DNA from: Candidatus Altimarinota bacterium
Lineage (GTDB): Bacteria; Patescibacteriota; Gracilibacteria; BD1-5; UBA2023
Length of the DNA: 64,000 nt
Direction of reading: 5' to 3'
NCBI GenBank assembly: GCA_028689205.1
Contig: JAQTWP010000003.1
Span: forward strand, 62,001-126,000
The position numbers and the translations under genes were made by a program. Of the stretch, positions 44,937 to 56,119 are shown piece after piece (position 1 is the first letter of the stretch; each line of letters opens with the position of its first letter). The notes beneath the pieces are model-generated. The model was not told the DNA's origin, did not search any database, and saw only the letters and a list, made by a program, of their open reading frames with translations.

Positions 44937-45092
44937 ATGGAATATATTGAAAATATAATTGCGATTCTTGCTTTTGATATTATGGGACTTACTTTTATTA
45001 TTGGAATTTATGGTTTTTTCTGGATAATTCGCAGAATAACATTATTTACTTTTAGAACAATTTTGAACGTATTTTTTTGAAAATTCTTTTAA
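44937..45092 (+). CDS. Small membrane protein, first gene of foreign-looking operon
   Basis: A short protein with one hydrophobic segment (FIIGIYGFFWII) and a preceding Shine-Dalgarno AAGGAGG nine bases from the ATG. Its glycines are GGA/GGT. In the standard code it ends at TGA 45078 (47 aa); in the host code it runs four more codons to TAA 45090 (51 aa). Function unknown; membrane location is inferred. Confidence 0.6.
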
Positions 45093-45129
45093 TCTTAAAT
45101 GTAATAATTTATTTTTTGGGGGTGTATTT

Positions 45130-45672
45130 ATGACAAAGTCTATAAGGAAGTTTTTTGGCTCGCTACTAGTTTTTGTAGCTTCGATTTTCATTCTTTTCCA
45201 AGAATTGGTATGGACTAGTGTAAAACCTGTTCTTGAGTATTTTTCTAAGATTAATTATATCCAAAAATCCGAAGTTTGGGTTAAAAGTCTTAGTATCAAT
45301 GCCTCACTAACATTATTTATGGTAATTTTTGTTTCTAGTTCACTTCTAGAGATATGGGCAATCGGATTAACCGTTATTGGCAAAATATACATTGGATTTT
45401 CTATCTATGCAATATCCAAAATCCTTAGTTTTATAGTTTTGTCACGTATTTTTACTCTGACAAAGCCAAAATTAATGGAAGTTAGTTGGTTTAAAAATCT
45501 TTTTGATTGGCTAGTTTATAAGAAAAATAAACTGTATTCACAATTCGCACAATTCAATTTCGTAATAAAAATAGAACTTGCAATTATTAGAATTGAATCA
45601 GAATGTTTCAGATTAAAGGATAATCTCTCCTTATATCTTCTGGCTCGCAAAAAAGTAAAAAACGAAGAATAA
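45130..45672 (+). CDS. Membrane protein of foreign-looking operon
   Basis: A 180-aa protein with hydrophobic helices at about residues 8-30, 58-80 and 84-106, then a basic amphipathic C-terminal part. It contains no UGA codon and follows a G-rich ribosome-binding site (GGGGG at 45118). It stops at TAA. No family is recognised. It is second in the operon with the EEP nuclease. Confidence 0.7.
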   Translation: MTKSIRKFFGSLLVFVASIFILFQELVWTSVKPVLEYFSKINYIQKSEVWVKSLSINASLTLFMVIFVSSSLLEIWAIGLTVIGKIYIGFSIYAISKILSFIVLSRIFTLTKPKLMEVSWFKNLFDWLVYKKNKLYSQFAQFNFVIKIELAIIRIESECFRLKDNLSLYLLARKKVKNEE

Positions 45673-45721
45673 AAACAAAAATTTGTTAATTAAAATAATC
45701 CATCTAGTAAAGGAGTAACCA

Positions 45722-46036
45722 ATGGAAGGTCAAAAGTCAGCCGAGGAAATCATGAGTGATATTGAACTTTGTAAAAGTGCAGTATCAAATGCAGAAAATG
45801 CAATTAAAAAGCATTATTCAGGAATAAGAGGTTCATTACTCGCAGGAATAATTCTTGTTCTATGTACTCCACTACATATTATTTGTCCATTTATAGGAAT
45901 TCTTGCCTTTTCATCATCGTTTGGTGAATATTTTATTATCATCTTATGGAAAAAAGTTATTAAGAATAATACACAAGTGATAAAGTGAAGTAATACTTTA
46001 CTAAAGCTTTATAAAACTAGAGAAACAAATACATAA
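45722..46036 (+). CDS. Small membrane protein of foreign-looking operon
   Basis: It has a charged N-terminal helix and two hydrophobic helices (LLAGIILVLCTPLHIICPF and FGEYFIIILW). Shine-Dalgarno AAGGAG is at 45709-45714. In the standard code it ends at TGA 45986 (88 aa); in the host code UGA is glycine and 16 more residues follow to TAA 46034 (104 aa). All five earlier glycines are GGN, so the terminal TGA may be an original stop. Function unknown. Confidence 0.6.
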
Positions 46037-46079
46037 ATTAAGTGAACAAAGAAAAAATTAAACTCTGGAGGAAAAGTTA

Positions 46080-47048
46080 ATGTATAGATTAGGCAGAATT
46101 CTTAATACTTGGACCATCTTGTTTTTAGCAATCTTTGCTTTGACAGGATACAAAAATGAAATCTCAAACGCTCAATCACTGCCCACAGGACAGCAGATTC
46201 AAAAGAATCAGAAACACAGAGAAAAAGGTGTTTATCGGTATGCAACATCTAATGCATTTAATCTTGGCGAAAGTAAAATGGATTCAATGATAAAGATGCA
46301 AGAAAATGCATTTATAATACCCACTCTTGAGGCAATGGCTGATATTTACAATGAGTTCGATATAATTGGACTTCAGGAACTAAGTACTGGTCAAGCAAAA
46401 GGAGGTAAAAAAGTAAAAAGAGTAAGTACAGGAGCCCAAGCTACAAGCATTATTGTCGATGTTCTTAACCGTAAAGGTGATACATGGGGAATGCTTACAA
46501 GCGACCCTACAGTTGGACCAGGTAAAGAAAGTTATGCAGTAATTTTTAGAAAGAGTAAATTCATTGAGCTTCATGCTCCACATTCTGGACTTATAAAAGA
46601 ACTGCAGGATGATATTGATAGAGAACCTTATCATGCAGTTCTGAAAGAAAAATCAACTGGTAAACTTTTGCATATCTATCTTTTTCATCTTCGGCCAAAA
46701 ACCAAAAAACCTGGTCTAGAGGTCGAAGCAGTTGGACGGAATCCAGGAGCTTTTGAAAAAGAAAATGTTATAATCTCTGGTGATTTTAATCTTCCTCATC
46801 AGAAACTCAATAATGTTTTCGAGGGTATACTTGGACTCAGACACTGGGTAAATAAAAAAACAAGTTTAAAAGAAAAAGAAATAAATGGTAACTATATGGC
46901 TTTTGAATACGATAATATCTTCACTGGAAATGGTATTAACGTACAACAAACCGGCATTCTAGATTTCGTCCCGATAGTTGGTAATCTTGATGAAGCTCGT
47001 AAAATCAGCGATCACCTAATTCCCTGGATAGAATTCCGTATTAAGTAA
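46080..47048 (+). CDS. Secreted endonuclease/exonuclease/phosphatase-family (DNase I-like) protein
   Basis: A 322-aa protein with an N-terminal signal peptide (hydrophobic TILFLAIFALTG, likely cut near SNAQS). EEP-fold catalytic motifs are in order: IIGLQEL (metal-binding Glu), a His-containing HLRPK strand, SGDFNLP (GDFN) and KISDHLIP (SDH). It likely hydrolyses phosphodiester bonds outside the membrane, as a DNase or a phosphatase. All 27 glycines are GGN, a Shine-Dalgarno GGAGG is at 46067, and the codon choice differs from neighbours, pointing to transfer from a standard-code organism. Confidence 0.85.
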   Translation: MYRLGRILNTWTILFLAIFALTGYKNEISNAQSLPTGQQIQKNQKHREKGVYRYATSNAFNLGESKMDSMIKMQENAFIIPTLEAMADIYNEFDIIGLQELSTGQAKGGKKVKRVSTGAQATSIIVDVLNRKGDTWGMLTSDPTVGPGKESYAVIFRKSKFIELHAPHSGLIKELQDDIDREPYHAVLKEKSTGKLLHIYLFHLRPKTKKPGLEVEAVGRNPGAFEKENVIISGDFNLPHQKLNNVFEGILGLRHWVNKKTSLKEKEINGNYMAFEYDNIFTGNGINVQQTGILDFVPIVGNLDEARKISDHLIPWIEFRIK

Positions 47049-47087
47049 ATTAATTAAACAAAAAAAATCCCTAAAGGAGGGGAAAAG

Positions 47088-47117
47088 AAAAAGCCGTCAT
47101 AATTTGACGGCTTTTTT
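47088..47117. terminator. Terminator of the foreign operon
   Basis: Hairpin AAAAAGCCGTCA / TGACGGCTTTTTT with a five-base loop. It can also serve the convergent argS gene. Confidence 0.88.
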
Positions 47118-47131
47118 AGTTGTCTTAATTC

Positions 47132-49189
47132 CTAGATTCTATCAAGAGAATTAATATGCAGGATTCTAAGTCAATTATCTAGGACTTGAGCGACACATTT
47201 TGTTATAATTACACGATTTGGGAAATCTCATTTAAGTACCGGGAAAGCATTATAGAAGCTATTATAAGAGCTTGCTAATTTTACTAGATATTCTGTAACT
47301 TTCACTGGATCATCATCTCTTGTGGCTTTTTTGATAATTTGAGGGAATTCAAGAAGTTTTTTGATAATATCAATTTCTACATCATTTATTATTTCATAAT
47401 CTACACTTTGAATTGACGGAATTTCTTTATCATATTTACGCAAGATGCTTTTTGCTCTACAAGAAGTATAGATTATATATGCTCAACCTGCTTCTTCGAA
47501 TTGTTTGTACATATTTTGTTCATTCGAAGATATTGCCACGCTTGTTTTTTTATCTTTACGAAGATCATTGAATATTATAGAACCAACTCATAGATTGTAT
47601 GCGATTTTTACTTTTTCTTCTTCTGAGAATTCTGAGCTACCATCATATTTATGATAAAAATAACTAATAGTGTCTTCTATGAATTTCATAATATTAGAAG
47701 CACCATCACGACTAGAAAGCTTTTTCTTGGTTTCATCATTTATATAAAATCCATGATAAATATGTTTGAGTTCTAAATCTGGAATATCAAATAGCTTATG
47801 TGCAGATTCGAATAATTTGATGAAATGATCTCTTTGTTCTTGTCATACTTCATATATTATCTCAGATGGATTAAAGATATCAAGACGATGTTTGATAGAT
47901 GCAAGGTCGCGTGTAGCGTATATTGTACTTTCATTTCATTTCAGAACTACGTATCTCTCGAAGTTATCAAGCATTATAACGTATCATCCAATGTCTGCAT
48001 TTACTTCCTCTATATATTTAACTGCTTGTTCTTCTGAGATATTTCAAGACTCAAGTTCACTATTTATTTTGTCGATTTCTTGAGAAGCTAGATTGGTATT
48101 GAATTGGACTACTCATCATGCCTTAAGTTCTTCTTTAATAAGGTTTTTACCAAGAATTGAATAAAGACTTTCTCATAGAAGATAATCTTGGTGAATATCT
48201 AGAATATTATAGAATCTATCAAAATCCTCTAAACTCCGCTTAATAATAATCTGCCAATCAACGAATTCTGCCTCAGAGCCTGATTCTAGAAGTTTAAAAT
48301 TATTATCTGCCTTGGTTTTAAAATCTGTATAATTAGTTTTTAATTCTTCATAAGTTGAAAAGTTTCAGAAAAAGAGTTTAAGATTATCTACATCTTCTGG
48401 ACTATTATCGAATTCCTCCTTTGATTCGGCATATTTTTGACCTCTTCTGAAAGTCATATATATTTCACCTAGCATATCGTTTTTGATTTCATATTCTGGA
48501 AGAAGATTTTCCCATCTTCTAAGTCATTCTATAAGATTCCCTACTCATCCCCAATCATTAAGATAATTAATCCTGTGTACACTATATCAAGATGCTTCAT
48601 AAAGATTACCCAATACATGTCCTATAATTGTTGAGCGAATATGTCCTGTATGTAGACGTTTTGCTGCATTAGGACTAGAATAATCAATTACAATATCTTT
48701 TCATTTCCCTTCTGACGATTCTCAATATTTTTCTTTTAAATCAAGTATTTTTTGAAGTGAGTTGAATACTACTTTTGAGTTGATTTTTGCATTAACGTAT
48801 ATTCCCTTCTGCTCAACCAAATCAAAAAAGTTAACACCACGGACTGAAAAATCAGATAAAATATTTTTTAAGTTTGGGCAGATTTCTTTTAGATATAAAT
48901 CTTTATTTTCTTTAATTAGTTTGGTACTCTTAAAAACTATATCACCTCAGAAATCTTGACGTGTAATAAAATCAATATCAAAATCTGCTACATATTCATT
49001 TAAACCCTCATCTGAAGCAATAAAAGAAACCAAATCATCTAAAAAATAAGGTTCATTTACATATCATCTACTAGTTCTTGATTGTCTAACCTTATCTCTT
49101 ATTTCTAGAGTTTTCGCTAATTCTATTTGAGAATATGAATTAAGATTGTTGGCTTCTAGATTAGAAGAAGAAGTGACTTGATTATTCAT
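47132..49189 (-). CDS. argS: Arginine--tRNA ligase
   Basis: A 685-aa class I synthetase. The HIGH-type motif is in [34 protein letters not shown] follows. The KMSKS position reads [14 protein letters not shown] anticodon-binding domain ends the protein. It attaches arginine to tRNA-Arg. It starts at ATG 49189 without Shine-Dalgarno and ends in TAG. Confidence 0.93.
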
Positions 49190-49380
49190 GAATTATAATT
49201 AGTAATAGTAATATTTAATTAGATACAGATTATAGCGAAAAAGTTCATATTATCAAAAAAAATTAAATATTCATAAAAGAAAGAAAACAAAAACTTATCT
49301 TGCGAAAGAGAATTTTTTATATAAAATCTATTTAAGAAAAATATTGAAAAACTCCAATCTATAATTCCTTTAAACCCAGT

Positions 49381-49408
49381 GTCATTCCCGAGTAATCGGG
49401 AATCTAGG
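49381..49408. repeat. Dispersed palindromic repeat between argS and dprA
   Basis: GTCATTCCCGAGTAATCGGGAATCTAGG, a clean member of the GTCATT...AATCT family. It is the only notable feature in the 317-base gap 49190-49506, which is otherwise AT-rich with no gene. Confidence 0.75.
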
Positions 49409-49506
49409 AGAATATTCCATTCCAATCTAAGTAATTTCTGAAAAATTGTGAATCCAAAATTAAAAACTAAATTCCTTATTTTAAGAATAATCATTTAAAA
49501 TAAAAT

Positions 49507-50577
49507 ATGTCAAAATATCTAGCATATCTTCATACTATTGGATTTACTCAGAAAAATCTTTCTGTAATATTTGAGACCAATTCTTCATATCAAGAATTTT
49601 TTGATAATCTAAGTTTTGAAAATCTTGCCAAATTAAATTTAAAAGATGAAAAAATCTTTGAATTGATGGCAAATTATAAAAAAACTGATTATTCTAAGAT
49701 TGATGCAACACTTGAGAAAAATTCTGTAAAAATTATCACATTAAATGATAGTAGCTATCCCCTACTTCTAAGAAGTATTCCTCATCCTCCATTTTTACTT
49801 TATACAAGATGAATTATTAACAATGATTTTGATTTATTGTCAGTAGTCGGTTCACGCAAAAATACAAGATATTCTCAAGTTGTTCTTGAAAAATTCATTC
49901 CAGATTTAATTAAAAATAATTTCTGAATTGTGAGTGGTTGAGCGTTTTGAGTAGATTCTCTAGCTCATAATATTACTCTGAATAATTCATGATATACGCT
50001 TGCGATAATTGGGACATGAATTGATATCGATTATCCAGCTTCTAATAAAGCCTTATACGAAAAAATAGTTGAAAAATGATGAGTAGTTATATCTATTTTC
50101 AGACTTGGGACTTGACCAGAGAATTATAATTTCCCAATAAGGAATGAGATTATAGCATGAATGAGTTCAGGAACTCTTGTAACAGAAGCATGAGTTGGTT
50201 CTGGTACTCTTATTACTGCTAGACTTGCTCTAGAACTCAATCGAGATGTATTTGTAATTCCATGAGAAATAACCAAAGAAACAAGCGAATGAGCCAATAG
50301 ATTAATTAGAGACGGACTTGGCAAACTAGTAATGACTACAGAAGACATATTGAATGAATACAATATTACATTTAGAACAATAAATGCCCCAGAAATTAAT
50401 TTTTCTGACGAAATTGAAAAATCTATTTATAATAAACTAAAAGAAAGTTCACTTGACGCATCAAGTATAGGAGATATACTCTGAATAGATATTGAAATAA
50501 TCTGATACAAGCTTACAATAATGGAGATAGAATGATTAATTGAATTGTCTTCTTCTTGAACATATAATATAAAATAA
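49507..50577 (+). CDS. dprA: DNA processing protein DprA
   Basis: A 356-aa protein. The Rossmann core has SVVGSRKNTRYS, IVSGGAFGVDSLAH and TLAIIGTGIDIDYP (residues about 115-180), then AGMSSGTLVTEAGVGSGTL and a C-terminal winged-helix-like domain. DprA loads RecA on incoming single-stranded DNA during natural transformation. With the pilin-like proteins of this window it supports a DNA-uptake capacity. murG follows at once. Confidence 0.92.
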
Positions 50578-50581
50578 TACT

Positions 50582-51622
50582 TTGAAAACAAAAAAAATCG
50601 CTCTAGCTTGAGGTGGGACAGGTTGACATATTACACCTCTGGTTTCAATTTATAATAAACTAAAAACTGAGAAAAGCCTTGAGTTTTTTTGGATATGAGA
50701 ATACGATTCTCTTGAAGAGAAAATTGCAAAAGAAAATGAAATCAAATTCTACCCAATAAAAGCCTGAAAACTTAGAAGATATTTTTCTCTAAAAACAATT
50801 CTAGAACCCTTTTATATATTTTCTTGAATTATTAGTTCATACAAAATCCTAAAAAAAGAAAAACCAACGCTAATTTTCTCCAAATGATGATATGTAAGCC
50901 TTCCCGTTGCAATATCAGCCAGATTACTTTGAATCAAACTTTATCTGCATGAATCCGATACAATTCCATGACTTGTCAATAGATTGGTAGGTAAATTCGC
51001 TAACAAAACTTTTCTTGGTTTTGAAATGGCAAAAAAGTTTTTTAAGGAAGAAAAAACTCAAGTTGTATGACAAATCCTTAATCCAGTTCTTTTTGAAAAT
51101 ATAGAAAAAATTGATACTAAAAATAATAATACTAACCTACTTATTATTGCATGAAGTCAAGGTTCCACTAGAATATTCAAGACTATATTAGATAATTCTA
51201 AAGAACTTCAAGATTTTAATTTGTTTGTAGTATTATGAAGTCTTAATATTAATCTGAAAAAAGATTTTGAGAAAATTCCTAACTGTGAAGTATTTGAATT
51301 CATTAATCAAACTCAGCTTGCAAGTATATTGAGTATCTCTGATATCGCAGTTACAAGAGCTTGAGCTACAAGTCTGGCAGAATTAGAAGCCTTTAATATA
51401 AGTCAAATTATTATACCTCTAAAAGAATCAGCTAATAATCATCAATACTATAATGCACTTGAATATAGCGAGAAAAAATGAGAAGTAATGATAGAAGAAA
51501 AAGATTTATCTTCAATAACTGGGGAAATAAAGAAAAATATAAAAAACAAAAAAACTCTATGAATAAATAATAAACATGGAGCTCTAGAAATAATTACAAA
51601 AGAATTATTATTTGGAATTTAA
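50582..51622 (+). CDS. murG: UDP-GlcNAc--lipid I transferase MurG
   Basis: A 346-aa glycosyltransferase of family 28. The N-terminal motif GGGTGGHITPL includes two UGA glycines; LIFSKGGYVSLPV and the donor-binding SDIAVTRAGATSLAEL follow. It makes lipid II at the inner membrane. There is no ATG at the expected place; TTG 50582, five bases after the dprA stop, fits the conserved N terminus exactly, so a TTG start is assigned. Confidence 0.93.
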
Positions 51623-51642
51623 TTAATTTTTAATAAATAACT

Positions 51643-52743
51643 TTATCAAGTATAGGTATTAATATTTACTTCTTCAATACTCTTAACTATTCCTGATCTG
51701 ACAGTCAAATCTCAAACAATAAAAGTATTCCAACCAATAGTAATTCTTCTATAGTTTCACATTTCATCTGGTTTTGAAGAAATTGTAAAATCAACATTTT
51801 CATATCAATCTCAAGTAAATCAAGATTTTTTAAGTTTTTCTAAATAATTAATTACTTCTAAATAATCTTTTCATTTATATATAAGTCTAGTTATAGATCA
51901 AAATTGTCTGTAATGATCAATAAGTTCTTTTTCTGAATATCAAGTTAAATTAATAAATGCTTCATTAAGTAATATTGGCTCACTTGCCTTATAAATTGAA
52001 ACAGGCATTGATCAAAAATGTATATAAAAATCAACAATTAATGACATTAATCTGATATTTTTGAAAGAATCATCTTTATCAAAAGATGATATATTCATAT
52101 TATTTATAACTGAGTCAACTTTTTTGGAAAAAGTAAGAGTTTTATCCAAATCAATATTTTCAATTAATTCTTCCTTAAAAAATTCTTCTTTCCCAAAAGA
52201 TTTAAATCATATTCTAAGAGTAATTCAATTACTAAGTTTTATTGTATTCCAGAGAACTGGGATAATTTCTTGTTCTCAATTTTTGTTCTGAATTGGCATT
52301 TTGAACTCAACATTTTTATATCCGATAATTTTATTGCTCAGAATTTTTGCAATATATTTTCTTGCCTTTAATATAGTTTCATTTAATCACTCATAAGATA
52401 TATGAAGCATATTTTCACCGCTTTCTAACCTTGTATATATTTCATCTTGATTTAGTCATTTGATATTACAAAAAACAGGATTTATAAATATCAAATCATT
52501 CCCACTATATACAGAAACTATTTGTGTTCATTTAATAACCAGATTATTATATATGTATATGAATTGCTTCAAAAAATCAATGTGTTGATTTTCATTTTCT
52601 GATGCTTTTCAATTAATAAAAAGATCATTAACTAAGTTCTTAAAGTGATTAAGTTTATTTTCAACAACGAAAAAATCCTGAACTCTTTCTTTGGTACAGT
52701 CAAAAATATTGTCAGGGATTATTTTATTTCATTTTTCTGTCAC
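51643..52743 (-). CDS. Double-PAS sensory protein without output domain
   Basis: A 366-aa protein with two PAS-like domains: one at about residues 60-180 (VYSGNDLIFINPVFCNIKGL) and one at about 245-360 (SEPILLNEAFINLTGYSEKE). No kinase, cyclase or DNA-binding domain is visible. No ATG fits; GTG 52743 is assigned as start because a TAA lies a few codons upstream. It may signal by protein contact. It is convergent with murG. Confidence 0.65.
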
Positions 52744-52837
52744 AATAAAATTTCATTATAATAATTACTTTTATTTTATTCTACAAAAAAATTACTATTT
52801 GTAAATAGCTAATTAAGTAAAAAATATCTTTATAAAA

Positions 52838-52882
52838 GGAAAATCCACACATTCATTTCTGAATATGTGGATTTATTTTCCT
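52838..52882 (-). terminator. Terminator after the beta-CASP gene
   Basis: Long hairpin AAATCCACACATTC / GAATATGTGGATTT with one mismatch, extended by GGAAA/TTTCC. It lies downstream of the minus-strand MBL gene. Confidence 0.75.
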
Positions 52883-52914
52883 CCTTTTTTTTATTCGACA
52901 TATATTTCTGTTAT

Positions 52915-54681
52915 TTATAGATTTGTTTTTTTGGAATATACTACGTACGACTTACTGATTTCAGGAACTATGATATTGTTCATAGCCCAAGGAACTCCTG
53001 ATTTTGTATTCTTATCTTGTTTCCTTGCTTCCAGGAATTGACGAATTTTGAGAGATGATCCTTCTCTATCACCATGAACCAGAAAAAGTTTAGCACTTGA
53101 ACGTTTCTCGACTTTAAGATTGCGAAGCCAAGTCCAAATACCACGTTCATCTGCATGAGCGGACATAAATTGGAATTGTTTCCGACGAGCCTTCACTTCA
53201 ATAGGTTTTTTGGAATCCGGCAAGTAGATTATAGCACAATCCTTTTGGATTAGCTTGTAACCTGTTGTCCCCTCGGACATGTAGCCCATGAAGTAAAAAC
53301 TTGTTCTTTGTCTGTCTGCGAGATATTTCTCAAGATAACCCATAATAGGGCCGCCCGTTGCCATACCAGAGCTAGAAAGGATAATATAGAAACCTTTCTG
53401 TTCCGAAATTACCTGATCTCTTGTTTCTTTTGTAAGGAAGGTGAAGGTTTCAGGTGATTCAATCATATTTTCACCAATTGTATCCGGAAAAACATTCTCC
53501 TGATAAAGATTCGTAAAAGATTGCATTAAAGGACTATCAACGAGGATATTACCTTTGAACTTCCCTTCCTTCCTGAGTTTACATAAATAATGAAGAACTT
53601 TCTGAGCACGATCAAGAGCAAAGCAAGGAATTATCAGCCTTTTTCTTTTGATTGATGCTTTTATAACAGAATTTTCAAAATCTTCTAATCCTTCATTGAA
53701 TGGTGTATGTGCACCTTTGCCACCATAGGTGGTTTCGACAAATACTGCATCGAAGTAATCATCCTTTTCACTTGATTTCTCAAGCTTAGGAATGACTACA
53801 TTTCCAAACGGACGTGATTCTCTTGATCGAAAATCAGCCTGAGCATCTTTTGGTAGTAGATTACCAATATCACCACTAAAAAGTAGAGTCTTGTTTTGTT
53901 TACTACCAACAGGAATCTTGATGATTACCGATGCAGAGCCAGCGATGTGACCTGCATTCACAAGCCGGATTATAATTCCAGAGCCATCAAGAATCTTGGT
54001 GGTCTCTTCATACTCAATCGGCTTGATTCTACTTATTGCGGCAGTAACGTGATCTTCGGTAAATAATGGAACTGTAGGTTCATCTTTTTTTAGATGTTCA
54101 ATAATATCCTGATGACAGGTTATACCAAGTGTTTTGAGCTGATTCTGCTTTTTCTTGAGTTCGGTCTTATCAACCTGTACTCCTGATTGAGCAAGCCTGC
54201 AGCCTTTTCCATTTCGAACTACTCCACCTTTTGTATTGGCGTCGACAAACTCACGTGCATCCTTGAGATCTTTAAGTTTCATTCTATAAAGGCGCTCTTC
54301 TTTTTCGAATTGCGTCTTCATGATGTTGGCGCTGTCATTCAAGGAAAGTAATGAAACCTTCTTTGTAAGCTCGGTCGCATAAATCTTGCCTTTGAAGGCC
54401 TTTTTCTGTTCTGTGTTGAACAGCATAGGTAATCTGCCGACATGGTCGTTATGTCCATGTGTCAGAATCACTGCATCGATTTCACTTGGAATGAAGTCCA
54501 ATTCCTTGTTGAATTCAAGGCCGAGACCTTGGAAAGCACCAAGATCAACGAGAATGGTTGCGAACGTACCATCAGTAAATTCTATGAATATTTCATTACA
54601 TGAACCAGTTAAACTTCTCTCTGTATCACCGATACCACCATGGAACATTACCTTGATTGTTTTAGCGAATTTTTTTTTCAT
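52915..54681 (-). CDS. Beta-CASP metallo-beta-lactamase RNase/exonuclease (foreign codon use)
   Basis: A 588-aa protein. The MBL metal site is THGHNDHVGRLP, with a later His in AGHIAG and FSGDIG. The beta-CASP domain covers about residues 330-480 (IPCFALDRAQ, ILVDSPL, SSGMATGG), and SAHADERG plus a final VHGD strand complete the CPSF/RNase J-like fold. It contains no UGA codon although it is glycine-rich, is visibly more GC-rich than the window, and has a perfect Shine-Dalgarno (AAGGAGG, complement at 54688-54694). It likely degrades or processes RNA. Transfer from a standard-code bacterium is inferred. Confidence 0.88.
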   Translation of the reverse strand: MKKKFAKTIKVMFHGGIGDTERSLTGSCNEIFIEFTDGTFATILVDLGAFQGLGLEFNKELDFIPSEIDAVILTHGHNDHVGRLPMLFNTEQKKAFKGKIYATELTKKVSLLSLNDSANIMKTQFEKEERLYRMKLKDLKDAREFVDANTKGGVVRNGKGCRLAQSGVQVDKTELKKKQNQLKTLGITCHQDIIEHLKKDEPTVPLFTEDHVTAAISRIKPIEYEETTKILDGSGIIIRLVNAGHIAGSASVIIKIPVGSKQNKTLLFSGDIGNLLPKDAQADFRSRESRPFGNVVIPKLEKSSEKDDYFDAVFVETTYGGKGAHTPFNEGLEDFENSVIKASIKRKRLIIPCFALDRAQKVLHYLCKLRKEGKFKGNILVDSPLMQSFTNLYQENVFPDTIGENMIESPETFTFLTKETRDQVISEQKGFYIILSSSGMATGGPIMGYLEKYLADRQRTSFYFMGYMSEGTTGYKLIQKDCAIIYLPDSKKPIEVKARRKQFQFMSAHADERGIWTWLRNLKVEKRSSAKLFLVHGDREGSSLKIRQFLEARKQDKNTKSGVPWAMNNIIVPEISKSYVVYSKKTNL

Positions 54682-54919
54682 GGCATTCCTCCTTAGAAAT
54701 GTGATTTATTTTTGTTTTTATTAAAAAATAACAGATATATATGTTAACGAACTAGTTTAGTTATAATGAAAATTATATAATTTGCAAGTAATTTTTCAAC
54801 TAATTAGCAATAAAAAATAATGTCTTATATAAGGCATTATTGTAATATTAAATTTATGAAAACTTAAAAAAGTTTATCAATTATTTTAATGGAAATTTTT
54901 ATTTATTTATTTTAAAATA

Positions 54920-55621
54920 TTATTTCATTTTTTTAACAGATTTTTTAACCTTTCTTAAAATAGCTAAGACTTCACTATTTTTTGGGAAATCATTTTTAAG
55001 TCATTGAGCTAATAAAAGAGCATCATTATAATCTTTTTTTGAAAGTAAATCATCGATTTTAGTTGAAACTATTAATACTTCTCTTTTAATTTTTTCTGAT
55101 TCATCATTATTTCTTTTATTCTCAACATAACCTTTTCTTAATATTTCTTTTTCACCTATCAAGACAGACACATCTGTAATATCTTCTCTTAATTCAATTT
55201 CTAATTCTCTAGGCATTTCTTCAAGAGTTGGAATTCAAGTAGATTCTTGTAATTCTAAATCTTTTTCTACTGATTTTATAATTTCATCTTGTGTTAAATA
55301 ATCTATTCATAAAATATCTCTTCATGAATTTCTTATTTCATCAGTAACTGTATATCATTCTTGAATAAGAATGTGAAAAAGAATAGTCAAAACTTCCTTT
55401 TTATCTTTATAAAGATTAAGGTTATATTCATTAATTCTTGATAAAATTAATTTATTTGATTGTTCCTTGTTTTTTATAATCTTAATATCTTTATCTTCTG
55501 GATTACCATGAATAAGATATGAAATTTTTCTTTTTATGTCTTCACTTTCAACTAATGTATTGAATCAATTTGTATCCTTTCTTATTTTTCATGCTCTTTC
55601 CCTCATTTCAAATATTCACAT
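54920..55621 (-). CDS. Hypothetical helical protein
   Basis: A 233-aa charged, mostly helical protein. The C-terminal part (YNDALLLAQGLKNDFPKNSE) looks like a TPR-type helix pair. The start is ATG 55621 followed by TGA (Met-Gly); ATG 55606 is an alternative five codons in. No family is recognised. The 238-base gap between it and the MBL gene holds no gene. Confidence 0.6.
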
Positions 55622-55843
55622 ATCGATATAAAAGTAAAAATATAACTATTAACTTATAATGAAAATAAGTACTGTGTCAAGGATAATTTAAAAGAAAATT
55701 AACTAATTTTATAAGTAAAAACAAATGTATAAAATAAATTTGACTAGAATGCTTTTTTCTATACAATGCAACCACTTTTGAATAACTATTCGCTTTATTC
55801 AAGCAATTTTTATTCGTTTTTTACTTTTATTATAAGACATTAG

Positions 55844-56116
55844 ATGCCAAATACTTCGTCAGCTAAGAAAGCTTTGAAACAAAGCCTTACAAACAAATCT
55901 AGAAATAAACATTTTTCAGCTCTTTACAAAGAATCAGTAAAAAATCTTGAAAAATCAGTTAAAGCTTGAGATAATACAGAATCACTTACTCTTTTAAGTA
56001 AAGTTTATTCTTCTATTGATAAATTAGTTAAAAAGAATATAATTCATTCCAATAACGGATCTAGAAGAAAATCTAAATTCGCTAGACTTGCAAAAACTTT
56101 AATGCTTAAAGCGTAA
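55844..56116 (+). CDS. rpsT: 30S ribosomal protein S20
   Basis: A 90-aa basic protein beginning MPNTSSAKKALKQSLTNKSR and containing HSNNGSRRKSKFARLAKTL, the S20 hallmark helix near the C terminus. It binds 16S rRNA in the small subunit. It is the first gene of a translation operon; infC starts 3 bases after its stop. Confidence 0.9.
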
Positions 56117-56119
56117 TTA

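Noticed and set aside
54386-54724. 112-aa open frame on the plus strand opposite the beta-CASP gene
   Set aside because: It is the complement of a clearly coding region with a full set of MBL motifs and has no support of its own.
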